Source: Watersipora subatra
Lineage: Eukaryota; Bryozoa; Gymnolaemata; Cheilostomatida; Watersiporidae
Direction: 5' to 3'
DNA: 64,000 nt
Assembly: GCF_963576615.1 (NCBI RefSeq)
Contig: NC_088713.1
Location: 43,550,776 to 43,614,775 of the forward strand
In this document: positions 22,876 to 35,810 of the stretch, piece by piece
How positions within the stretch are numbered: position 1 is the stretch's first letter
Layout: every line of letters starts with the position of its first letter
Translations under genes and position numbers: made by a program
Notes under the pieces: model-generated
Told to the model about the DNA's origin: nothing
What the model saw: the letters and a program-made list of their open reading frames with translations, nothing else
Database searches by the model: none

Positions 22876-25800
22876 TACATGCTCTCTTATTACATGTGCA
22901 TAGTTTATTATTACATATGAAATAGTGAAACAAGTCATGAAGTAGCTGTTTTTTCTACTTGGAACGGTTCCAGAAGTATTTACTTTTGTTACAACTTGCC
23001 AAATGGTTTTGGATTTTGAACAAATTGCTTCTCAACCATCTGTTTGTGTGTGGATTGCCTTTCACACTATCAACATTCATGTAAATAATTCAAAGTGGAT
23101 CTTTTGTATTTCATTAGAGCAAAATTCGTCACATCGTGAGAGGGTTTTGCTGTTAGAACAAAATTTGAACAAATCATCTGAGGGTTTTGCTGTTGCGTTT
23201 AACAAAGCTAAGTGAGGCTTTAAACAGACTAAATAGATTGCAGGAAATCGCAAGGTGTAAGTGAAACTGATATTTTTGCAGCCTCGTTGGAGAAAAGTTT
23301 TTTTCATTTAGTCAGGTGTAAGTGGTTGTTTTTCTATTAAGAAAATATTTTGCCCAGAGCCTAGCAACTATAAGACTATTTATTCAGATGTGCATTCACA
23401 GAGGTTTGAACTAGAGCAATATATGACCTTATCAGTTGTCTTCTCTTTCTTTAGTGATGATTATATGAAACAGTATGTTACATGGGGTTTTTCTTTTTAT
23501 CTCGTAATGAATAATAATTATTGTTATTCACCATTCACCATCATTATTCATTTAATTTATTTGGTTTATTTATTTATTCATTTAGTTTATTCATTATATT
23601 ATGTTGATTCATCCTGATTTGGGAATTCCCAAATAATAATTAATCTTCGCAAAATTTTTCTGAATTATTTTTTTTGTAATAATACTCGACAAATGTCTAT
23701 ATCTCATTACAGTTTGTCCTTCTTAGAGTTCTTAGAGTTGAAAGGTCACAAACTGTGTGCCAGTATTCAACCTCAAAACTTGCTCAAATAAAATGTTAAT
23801 TTTTAAAGGCGGGGTAAAGCTTCTTTCGGTGACTTTGCACACTTCTCCAGAGGAGGACGGGGTCGACGCGGAGGGCGTGGCAACCGGGGCGCAAGAGGTG
23901 GCAGATACCAAGGCCGGGGCTACAGTAGCAGATACAACGAAACTCCTCCACGACCAGGTCATGAAAAGACGCGGGAGGAGCCGCCTAAACAGGAAATGAG
24001 GTCATCAGATGATAAAGAGCGCACACCCAAAAGAAGGGACGAACCAAAATCGCAAGATGTCAGAGAAGACTCGAAAATGATGGAGAGGTTTGTTGTGTGT
24101 TATGGTAATATCTTGTTGACTGCATTCCTAGTGCTCTAGTCGCCAGATATTAGGTAGAATAAATAATATGGTAAGCGTTTTGCTCGTAGTTAGTGTGAAT
24201 CTGACACATAGTAGATGCGACAGGAAACATCTACGGCTATTTGTTTACTAACCTTTGTCATTCTCAGAGTGACCATTTATTCCTCACAATTGATCACCAT
24301 GCATAGCAAGCAGCCCTAAATAGTTGGCTGAATTAACGATCAAAAAGTAAAAATTTTCTTACAAAAAGTAATACATTTTGATCATAATCGGTGCACCATA
24401 GTCTCACCACAATTAGAACTTGGGATAAAATATTGCTTCATACAGGATTTGAACTTACGACGTTCAACGAGGTAGATCGACAATAACAGCTGTGCCAATC
24501 AACTGCCTTGTGCCACTTCAGCACACTTATGCAGAAAGTTTAATAGACACACCTGACAATCTCTCACAGCGAACTAAACTGCCAACATACTATTGAGAAT
24601 AATAACCAAATAAAAATAATAAATTGTACTCATTGGCTAAAAGTTACTGCCATGTCCAAAAAGTATCATTGTTTTTGCTACTGTATATCCTGTTTTGAAT
24701 TTTTCGATGTTTCCTTTCAGTGAAGTAACATCACCAATCAAAAGAAAATCTACCAGAAATTTAATGAGAATTGCATTTCATAATGATAAACCACTCAGCT
24801 AACTGGCTAACTCTTTTGGAAAAAGCATATTTGTTGCTATTTGTAGTTTTGTTTTCATGCAAATCTATACAGATGCTACCCTACTCACGAACATTCGTGT
24901 TATGAACAACGGTAGATACGAATGGTGTTGTGCCTATGTGTGTTCATACAGAGATGCCGTAAGTTGGATTTTCTAAGTCATGCGGCTTTCCGCAGCTAAT
25001 ATCAATCTTTCCAAGTAATCACACAGCTAACGTATTCGTGACTTGCAGCAACACTTTTGAAAAAATGCAGTAGCATTTCTATTAGTGTAGTACTGTTTCT
25101 CACTAGTTGTACATGTCTTTATAGAACATGTTGTTTTATTATTATTTAGTGATTTTTAAATGCAGTACAAACCAATATAGGTTACTTATACAAGCCTTAA
25201 ACATGTGATCCTTCCAAAATAACGAACTGAAAAAACTTATTAAAAAACTCGTTTAACGGATGGCTGTTTGGAACGTATCTCTTTCGTAAGTTTCGTAAGT
25301 TGTATTTTGCTATTAGAGAGCCCCTATAAACCGGTAATATAAAAATAGCCTTAGATCTTACATTACACAATTCAATGAAACTTCAAGATCAGCTGGACCT
25401 ACTAGAACCAAAGTTAACCCATGTGGTTTTAAGTTTTATAGCTTATGCTGCAGTTGCTTTCTCTGAACTTATAACTTCATAAACTTCGCCAGATTTTAAA
25501 TTCTCTCACAGGATTCAGGTGAGACAAACTTGTTTACACAAGCAATTTTTACTCTTAAATATCTGTAATATTTAGTCCAATTTGTCACCCAGATGGATAT
25601 GATATCGATCACCAGCTGCTTGGGGCACCGCATTCGCAGGCCGTGTGCGTGTTTAAAGGTTTTTATCATTTTATTTCAATGATGGGGTTGATTCGCAAGA
25701 TGAAAACGGCAAAAATCTGCAAGTCAAGTGAATTTTGTTACTCGCGGATCCTTATCGAATGTTTCCGAAAGATGGAAACGACACTTGCTAATGATATGCA

Positions 25801-28800
25801 AGAGAAGGCCGTGCAAGCTGTTCAATTTGAAACATGTACCACACTTCGGCTGTCTTTATGTCGAAGGTGTACTGCTAAGCGAGGGAGGAGTGCGTCGTAG
25901 AATTCCTTTTTTTAACGACGCTCCCGTGTTAATTCACAACAAGCGAATGCCCATTAAAACACGTATTGCATTGTAACTCATTGTGCGCACAACTCCAAAT
26001 TTGCATCACCAACACAATGGAAACATAGTGCAAGTATATGAAGGCTGACTTTGATTGAACATCATTGGCTTGTGGAATCATCAATTAAGGCTCAACTGTT
26101 GGTCAGCGCAGACCTATGGAATCGTTTTGTTTGCTAGACTCTTTATGTATTTCTGCTTAGCAGTTAAACAATTAACTGTCAACAGTTAATTATCTAAACA
26201 ACGACTCGGTTTATACTTTGGTTGTAATTTCTAGGTCATTGACCTAGAATTCATTTATGACAAAAAACTTAGCTGTTTGTTTATTATTTAGGTTAGCAGA
26301 GAAAACAGAAGTAAAACCAACCACGGTTTCAAAGGCTAAGAGCACCACTCCCAGTGCTGGGAAGCCACCTGAAAGTCGGTCAGCCAATCAGGTGGTAGAA
26401 AAGAAGCAGGAACCTGCAGCACCATTGACTCACGGTAATATATGTTGCTACTGGCATAGCAAATTTAGAAGTTGTCATCTTTTTGGGTTACTTAATGGAA
26501 TAACCTTTTTTAAGGCCGGTTCACACTATGTCGCTGTTTGTCAGCATTTCCCTCTCGGCGTTCAACGTTGATTATGTGAACCGTGAATTGATGGCATTGA
26601 TGAAGCATCGCAGACATGTCGGCAAAGTTTTGCAGCTGTCAAACTTTTCCGATATTTCGCCGAGCATCGACGGCCGCCTTTCAAATGTGAACCATTTCGG
26701 CGATGGTAATTCACAGTCGCGGATAGCGTGATTTATTCATATCCGTTCATGATAGTCGCTGCGGAACTAGTTTTTGATTCCAGCAAGCGAAAACAAAGAG
26801 GTTTCTTCGTGAAAATTTGAAAGGAAAAATTAAAACACTATGTCACAGAGCATTTCTTGATGCAAACGCGAATGGGGATGCGATAGTGTGAACATGGTTA
26901 TCATCGACGATCACCGAATTATTGTGGCATCAACGCCGAAATACGGCGATATAATGTGAACCAACCTTTAGTGATGGGAAAACTTTCAGAATGATATACA
27001 AATAATGGAGTCTTTTTATGAACCATGTGATGAGATAAGCTGTCATGTGATGAGCTTGTAGTGGAGAAAAGACTTAATGAAAAGATATCTTATAAAAGGC
27101 TACTCTCATAAGGAGCAGACAACTTCAAGTGTTTGTTGAGCTGGCTGATGCATAAGGAATAAACTGCATTACAATAAATTACGTTTAGCAGAGAGGAAAA
27201 CTCCGCAATCGACTGTGTTTATATGTATAAACAAAGATTAATCACTGAAGGTGTTTTACAGCCGAGGGAGCCAAGGCTAGTCCATCTCCAGTAGCGACGG
27301 AAGAGGGGAGGCCTAAGCGCTACTCCAAACAGCGTCAAGATGTGGGTAAGTTTAAATGCCTTTTATTTATCATTTATGGCCAGGCTCAGGACAGCATTAC
27401 TATTGTGACCTCTACACTTTGACTGCACACTAATACAATGGACTACCGCTTTATGACATTAATTCGTTCTGGTGTTGGGAGCATAAGGTGAAAATGTCGT
27501 ATGAGGGGCATAGAAGCATATAGTAATTATCTAATGCAAACACCCCTGGTAAAAACATCAAAATATTATATACTTACTGTACATATTAAAAATTATTAAT
27601 AAAATATTACAGTAACCTTGGTAACTTTAGTTACCTATTTAGTGGTTACGATCTGCAATAAAATGGAACATTACCATGTACAGCGCTGTATGGAGTTCTT
27701 ACCTTCAAGATAAACTTAGTGGTGTGAGAGAGATTTGACAGCAACCCGTTCGGTAAACTAGACTTTTGTGAATCTACGTAACATTAACTTCGAATTTAAC
27801 TTTAATTTAATTTGATTTTAATTTAGTTTATTAAACACTGAAACATTTAACTAAGTTTTGGTATTTTACTAAACTTAATGTTAATTTTTCAGTGTCTTAA
27901 TTATTTATTATTATTTATTACCTGCCTATTTCTGGCTTGGCGTATTTTGCTTCGCTTTCACAATAACGTTTAGCCGACATTATTACCGTATACCCCGCAT
28001 ATAAACCGACCCTAAAAAAACAGCCCGATATCAGGCGTTTTATAAGAATTCGCATATAAGCTGATCCTGTAAATCGATCTTAGCTATAATCCTACTTAGC
28101 TATCAAAGAAGAAGTTGCGGAAATGAGTGACTTTTGTAGGCTTAGTACAAAACTTTCCGGTTGGTGAATAGTTCTATAATTAGCCTATCGTGTCTTCGCT
28201 TAATTGAAAGGAAACCATCATCTGTTTGTGTTGAGCCAATGAAAAACATGTTTGCATCTCAAGCTGAACTTGGTTTCGCAAAAACATTTTTTTATAGCTA
28301 TTTGTTCTTCGCCGATGTTCAGACGCATTACTGCCACATACAGGTTTAACAAGTTGTAGATCAATGGACTTCTGATGATTATCTATTGAGCAATAGTAGT
28401 GTTGGCAGTGAGTATTTATGTTAACAGTTATAATAATGCCGTGGGCTATAGTAATAGTAGTAACTCGTGTGACATGCTCAGTTTGTCAACCACGGTAGAA
28501 TGAAAAGGACAAAAACCTGTTCGAACTCATTGTGCAACATATTTACGGCCTTTTTATGGCATCAGATGATGTAAAATTTTATGCTAATTAGTTTGGTCAA
28601 ATGTTATGACAACTTACAATCTTACATGTTCCAATCTCAAATATTTGGTTGTACCGAATATCTAATTACCTCGGTAGAAAATATATTTGATAAGAATATA
28701 TTTTAATATATATATATAATTTGAAAGAGTTAATGATAGTGATTACCATTATTAAATAGGCAGTGTAAGACATTCATTTCCTTTAATAGGGAAATCAGAC

Positions 28801-31800
28801 TTTTCTTCGGTCAAATCTTTGTAACTGCACTAGATATGATTATGATACTATTCATGTGTATGACCAACCAACCATGACTGTTATTGCAGTCATAGCATGC
28901 TATTATCAAACAAGAGCCGCTTCCTGTGGATGGGCCCGCTCTTATTGTGAGAACGAAAGCTGGACGGGAAAAGGCTACATGCACCGGTTCCATTGCATTT
29001 CTTTTTCAATGAATCTTCTGGGCAACTTTTCTTCGAGTGCAAGCCTTCGCTACTGTACAAAACAAACTAGGCTACCAACAACATGCTCAGCGTGGTTTGG
29101 TTGTAGTTGTTGAAATTAAGTTAGCATAATGTCATTTCGTTTGCTTTCAATCGAACAAAGTTTGGCAAAAAAATGTTTCTTTCTGGAATTGGCTTATATG
29201 GAGGATATACGGTAAAACCTTTTTCAAACTAATTCAAGAAAAAGAACTAGCGATGCTGCTCAAATTTGAATTTTGGAAAGATATTGTTATTAATACCGTA
29301 TGGCAGGTAAAATTCCGTAACGAGGGATTGAAAAATCTTCGTATTCCACTTCAAAAGGCGAAAAACTGCAAGGCAGCAACACTGTATCCTGGGGGTCCGC
29401 TGTAGTTGATACTCTGCGCTTTGCAACTTGACAAGAATAGCTATTCTTTGTAATGGTTTTCACAGTAATTAATATCTAATAACTGCAGGTGTAACTAATA
29501 CTGTTGGTGATTTTATAGTTATTTTATTTGGCGTAAATCTATCATAGAGTTGTTATGGTACATAGAATTGTCGACTATGTGACATGCTAGCTCAAGTGGC
29601 TGTACATCCTTACACTAATGGCTGACATGCTGGCTCAGGTGGCTGTATATCCTACACTAATGGCTGACAAGCTGGCTAAGGTGGTTGTATGTCCTTACAC
29701 CAATGGCTGACATGATGGCTCAGGTGGCTGTATATCCTTGCACTAATGGCTGACATGTTGGATCAGGTGGTTGTATATCCTTGCACTAATTGCTGACATT
29801 CTAGCTCAGGTGTTTGTATGTCCTTACACCAATGGCTGACATGCTAGATCATGTGGTTGTATATCCTTGTACAAATGGCTGACATGCTAGGTCAGGTGGC
29901 TGTATGTCCTTACACTAATGGCAGGCATGCCAGCTCAGGTGGTTGTATGTGTTTGCAATAATAACTGATGGGAAACTCGGGTGGCTGTATGTCTTTGCAA
30001 TATCGGCTGGCAAGCCAGCTCAGGTGGCTGTATGTCCATGTGCAAATACTTGGAGTATCAATTTAGCCTGGTTATCATGCACTTTCTAAGCTTCATTCGT
30101 ATTAACACTAGATTCAAGGGAGATTGATTATGGCCATAGGCGCAGAGCGTTGTTGGGATGTTGTACATTACATGTAATTTATTTAACATTTTATGAAAGT
30201 GACGCAGGCGCTGGGCCTCGTGGCTCAATGGAAGGGATTCACAAAAGTCAACATGCATGCATAAATGTGTTGGATATTTTCAAGGTTCCGCATTGGTCTC
30301 TGGTTTTTCTCAGAATTGTCTGAGAACTTTCATTGACATAAGCAGGGTATGGAGAGGTGTAAAAAGTAGTCTATAGACAGCTGTATACTTAGGTGGCAGC
30401 AGTTGGCATGTCCATTCAGTTGACCATGCATTTATAAGTTAGCCTTCCAAAAGTTTTCCATGACATGACAACTCTTAAATGTTGCATACTATTTAGATTT
30501 ACATAGCCTTTTGGTGCTCACTTGATATATGTTTCTACTTTAATTTTATGTTTCAGCAGCCGCAGGTCCTAAACCGGTTCACTATGCGGGGCCTCCCGCG
30601 AAACCCCCTTCTGGTAAGTACATGTATTTGTGACAATTGCGGTATTGTTATCTCTAATAATAATACCCATTTCCCAATATAAACTACAGGATGAAAATAT
30701 TCGCGGAGTTAAGTTTCGCGCAAATTGCTTTTTTCATGCGTATTCGCCCACTAATTTATTCGCAGATGAACACAATCACTCTCTATTAAGGGTTAACTCC
30801 ATTGCAGCTAGCAATAGAGTTAACCCTTCATGTGCGTACACCACGTGTTTAGGTTTCTATTTAGCTGACAACTACGAGTCGATCATGCTAAGTATCAATA
30901 GCTGAAGTATTGAATGAAAGCGATCAGTTTTTAAACAAGAGATTGAACTAACGCAGTTAATTATGGAAAAAACATATCTGCACTGCAAATCAAATATATA
31001 CCATAATATCCAGATCGGAATCATTATCGTCATCGACTTCGGTATTAGAGGTTGATGGAGTCGATTTTAATGTAGACAAAGATAAAAGAGGTTTTTGCGA
31101 TGACGACGCCATGCCAAATAGCTTGCGACAACCTTGAATAATTTTGTAAAGAAGTGTGATGCATTGGCAATGGGGTTAACTCAAAGTCATGGCGATGATT
31201 TGAAAAATTTTGGAACTCAGCTACGTTTACTACTTCTGCCTAGTGGCTAGTTTTTTATTTGAGGTAGTAGTTATTCTCCCTTGTGATTAAAAATAGAACT
31301 AATTATTCGTGGAATTTAGTAATTCGCGGAATAGACTGTTCGCGAAATCGTGAATTATTAAATCCATCGAATATTTTCATCCTGTAAGGTAAAAACATTG
31401 TTATCAGAAATATCTGAGTCTAAACATGCTTAATAGTCTAAACAGTCTTTATGTTGCTGTTTGCAATTTTTCTTTTTATCCATTCTGAACCGGAAATTAA
31501 AAAGAAAAACACCATATTATGCTGCAAATCCTGAGTAAAAAGAAAACTAGCCGGTTTGTTTTTTGCAAAATGATAACTAAGTATCCTAAATATAATGTGG
31601 CAAAGTTTTAGGCAGATCTGTTAACTCTGTCATTCGTAATGAATGTTTTTGTATAGGTACTGAGGTGAGCCGCAGAATGATTAAATACACAAGCTGTTAT
31701 AAAAGCTTTTCGTAACAAATGAGTTGATTTTTATGCAATTTTAAAATTTAGTTTATTCAATAATAGATATTTTTATTTTTAAATTTCACTCTGAGCACAA

Positions 31801-34800
31801 AATGAATAAAAACTCTCTTCACTCAAAAGAATAGCTCCAACATGATTATGTATATATGGGAAGATAACTCCAAATTAGGCATTACCAAGTTTCTGATAAG
31901 CACCCAAATTCCAATGCAAACATTTCTTCTCATTTATGATAAGCTAAATCAAAAGGATGAGTCGACAATGAATTCTGCTTAGCTTTTGGGGTAATTCAAA
32001 ATGGCTACATTTTCTCATTTTTTACTGCAAATTAAAAAAAATAGTCTAATGGTTGCATTATTCCTTGCAACTGGAAAGCATTGCCATTTCAGAAAATTAA
32101 CATTTTCTTTTATTTACATCTGATTCTGTGGTAATTAAATAATGGGGTAATTACATGCTATGGGATGACGTTGAAATGAAAATTGCCAGTAAAAACTAAC
32201 AATTAAACCAACTTTCATCAGTTGCATAACTTTTCTATTTAAAACTTTCTAGCTTTAATTAAAGTGTTTTATTTTCAGTGATTTTGTTTCCTTCACTGCG
32301 AGTCTGTATTTATATTTAATGTTCCCTTCATGAATCACATTTTCTGACAGGTCCCCAACAGGTCTATGTTCAACAACCAGCTCCTCTATTGCCACCACAA
32401 CACTTCTTGCCTGCTGCAGCACCTGCAATGCCCAGTCCTGTAAGACAGCCCATCGCAGGTGTCATGCCAGGTGCTCCAAGACCGCCTCTAGCTAATACCA
32501 GAGTGCCTATGGCACCTGTCATTTCCCAAAATCAACCTATAACAGGTAGTTGCTAAGTAGACGCTACTTGGTATTGCTAAAAAACGTACTGTAAGTCCTC
32601 ATGCTCAAGCCGTGCGGCTTGTGCTCACAAACAGATGACTCACGAAGGAAAAAATAACCCTCCAACAAGCCGTCTTTGGTATCTAGCCGCCCTTACCAAC
32701 AAGCTGTATATGCCCACAGACCGCGGCTAACGACTGAGGTTTTGTCGTCCTTAACCCCTTCGGGAGCGAGAGTGTTGAGACAGGTTTCGCTATATTCCTG
32801 TCCTCTTGAATAAGAAAACAGGCTACATCAGTACATGTGAAAAGAATTTTCTTTTACTTCCGAGTTCGAATTAAAATTCCTGGACCCTTGCATCAAGAAC
32901 TTACTTGCCATGTCTCAGTTAGATTTTTATTGCGCTGTTAGAGGGCTTCATGTTTATGGAAAGATGCCGGTCAAGAATGAAAAGGTGTTAATAACCTATG
33001 ACTGTGGTGAGTTAAACATACCTCATCATCTTCATAGATAGAAGTTTTGTTTGGAATTTAAATTTATTTAAAAAAAGTTTGATATGGTGAGTTTTGCACT
33101 CAGTTTGGTCCATAGTTTCTGCTTCGATGTCAGCAGGTATTAACACGCTCCCAACCACTTGTCTCTCACTCATGTGTCACGAATTCACCTTGACTTAGAG
33201 CGATAAATTCTTCTTTAGTCTAAAGTATTCCATAAACATGACCTTGAAAATAAATGAGTAGGTCGCCAAAACCCCCGTACATAAAAGTATATCATGAATG
33301 CTATTCTATGGTTATAGCGCGGGAGCTGAGCAGTGACCGCATTTATCGAAAAGCCGCCCTGAGCCCCGCGTAAGTTTTAAAAGAATGGCCTTAGCCTCGG
33401 TCTATGACTTTGAACCAGAAGCCGCGCCAAATGACAAGCCGCGCGGCTTGAGCATGAGGACTTACGGTATTTGTAGTTTAGAGTCTGTTAGATGTGAACA
33501 CTGGCTGACAGATTATGCCTTGGTACAGCGGTTAAGTGATGTCGTAAGGGTTTTTATAGGAATAGCAGTTTAATTAATGTTACTATGTGCTTGCAAGCCT
33601 GTTTTGAAGCGTCTTTTCTATGCAATAGACGCTCCAACAATGTAAATAATCTATTCTGGGAATGTTTATATCATGGGCATGTTATGCTATACAAACAGTG
33701 AAATACATGTAAATTTCCGAATCTGCTCTAAGATTTTCCCCAAACTTACCTCTTTGGACCTTTGAAAAGGAGAAACCTTGACTTGAATTTTTAATTCAAA
33801 GACTACAGTAACTGTTGTCTTACTGGTATCGACAAATTTTCTCCTTTATCACTTTTAATCGGTTTATGGTTCATGATTAAGGTAATTTTACAATAAGTCA
33901 AGCGGAGCAGAAGTGCACACTTTCAGTGACAATTCACTCTGATTTCTTTCATTTTTTGCCGAAAAGCAAGGTCTATACTGCAAAGAAAAAATAATAAAAA
34001 GTATCCATCGGTTTTTTGTACGTCCTCAAGTCGTTTGCACATGCGCTTGTTCATGAAAAAGCCGCCATATTTGTAGAAAACGATCATTTTTTATTTATTT
34101 AATAGTACTTTTTGCTGTTGTTTTGATACTATAATAAAAAAATTGCAAGCAAAAGCATCGGTTTCAAAAGTTCATTGCAAAAGCTTCGTGTTTTTAACGA
34201 TAAAATTGTCTATAAAGATGGCCGACAACGATAAAATGACGTCTTGAAAAAACGAAGGATAGTATCTCTAAAATAAAATAAAAAGGTATCTTAACTATGA
34301 TATGCCGCCAGGGTTCAAGGTTAGGATAACAAATAGATTTCGCCCTGTGCAAGAATTATTTTGATTGATTTACGCCGTTGCTTAGAAACAGAGCCATGTG
34401 GATGCCGGTATTTCGGTTGTTAGGGTTTCCGACACACCCTACGCATTGCCGGAGTACCGGCAAGGGTTCAAGGTTCAAAGGGTTAAGGTTGCCTATGAGA
34501 TTATCATTATTCAAATCAAATTTGAGTACTTGCAACGACTTGACACTTTACGCTATATGGAACTTTTTACGTAATACGAAGCCAAAACTACATGTACATA
34601 AATTCTTTACGTTATGTTGAATTTACATTATATGAGGTTTATGTTATGGGAGCGTCTACTGTATTGAACTGGAAAACATTCGAATAACCCTTCCATGAAG
34701 TTCTTCGTACTTTTATGCTGTTAATGTTGATTGCTTTGAATTCCAACCTTATCAACATTATAACTTTTGATCCTGAGACTATGTATCGAATGATTCAGTT

Positions 34801-35727
34801 GCCTACAGTGGTACATGATTTCATGTCCAGCGTTTTGTTTACTACAAAGTTCTCAGCATTTATTTCGCCACTCATTTCCAGGGATGAGTCATATGCTTTC
34901 TGCTTCAGGAACAGTTGTCAGTTATGTTGGCGTTCCTGCGCAGGGATTGCATAATCAAGGAATGTCTGCGCAGGGCATACCCACACAAGGAATGCCTGCA
35001 CAGGGCATCCCCGGTCAAGGAATGCCCGCACAAGGCATACCCGGTCAAGGAATGCCTGCTCAGGGTATCCCTACTCAAGGAATGCCTGCACAAGGCATCC
35101 CCAATCAAGGAATTCCCTCGCAGCAGATTGCTGGACAGCCAATCACAGCACAGGTTTTGCCAAATCCAGTAATCCCCTCGCAGCACTTTCCCCAAAGGCC
35201 TCTGATGCCAAACCAGGTGAATATTTAGTTTTTCATGGGCAGCATAGAATACATTTTGTTATATACCATCTATAATATTTCATGTTATCTTTTTGCTTTT
35301 GTATCAAAATCTGAGCGACTTCTCTACGTTGTTTATTGAGAGGTGTTAAATCACTCTCGCGGTTTCACTCAATTCAACTAACAAACAAATTAATTACAGA
35401 ACTGACTTGCTTTGTGTTAGCAAAAAGAAATTCAGTGAACAGACTAGCCGAAATACTTGAGTATTAGGTTAGTTTCAAAAACACAACTTAAATTATTTGA
35501 TGAAAATGTCAAAACAAACATTTAACATGCATATTTCTCTACTTTTGGAGTTGTACTTTGATATCTAAGCGAAGACAATTTCAATATATCTTCAAGCACT
35601 GGTTTAAATCAGTTAAATCAGTTATACCTGAAAGTAAATGTACATATCTTTGAGCATTGTATAAAATGTCTAATGTTTGAACTGCAGATTTTAAACTTAT
35701 GGTTGTTACATCTAGGTAAGATAGTTT

Positions 35728-35810
<83 letters not shown>

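Noticed and set aside
23390..23617. 75-codon hydrophobic frame (LVYLFIHLVYSLYY)
   Set aside because: Caused by TTTATTTATTCATTTA-type low-complexity DNA in an intron.
24425..24535. A tRNA gene on the minus strand
   Set aside because: Box-like motifs exist, but no acceptor or anticodon stems can be formed; a diverged copy at 62.6 kb shows it is a SINE.
25593..25976. Possible exon or gene at 25.6-26.0 kb (CASC3 intron 6)
   Set aside because: The open stretches (85 and 82 codons) overlap in different frames, have no splice phase that fits CASC3 and no recognisable domain; probably a repeat remnant.
26257..26731. Frames of 104 and 67 codons at 26.3-26.7 kb
   Set aside because: The first is CASC3 exon 7 read through into the intron, and the second lies in the TTA-flanked MITE.
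34378..34954. Frames of 79-80 codons in CASC3 intron 10
   Set aside because: The first is inside a pogo-like MITE and the second is an alternative frame upstream of exon 11.
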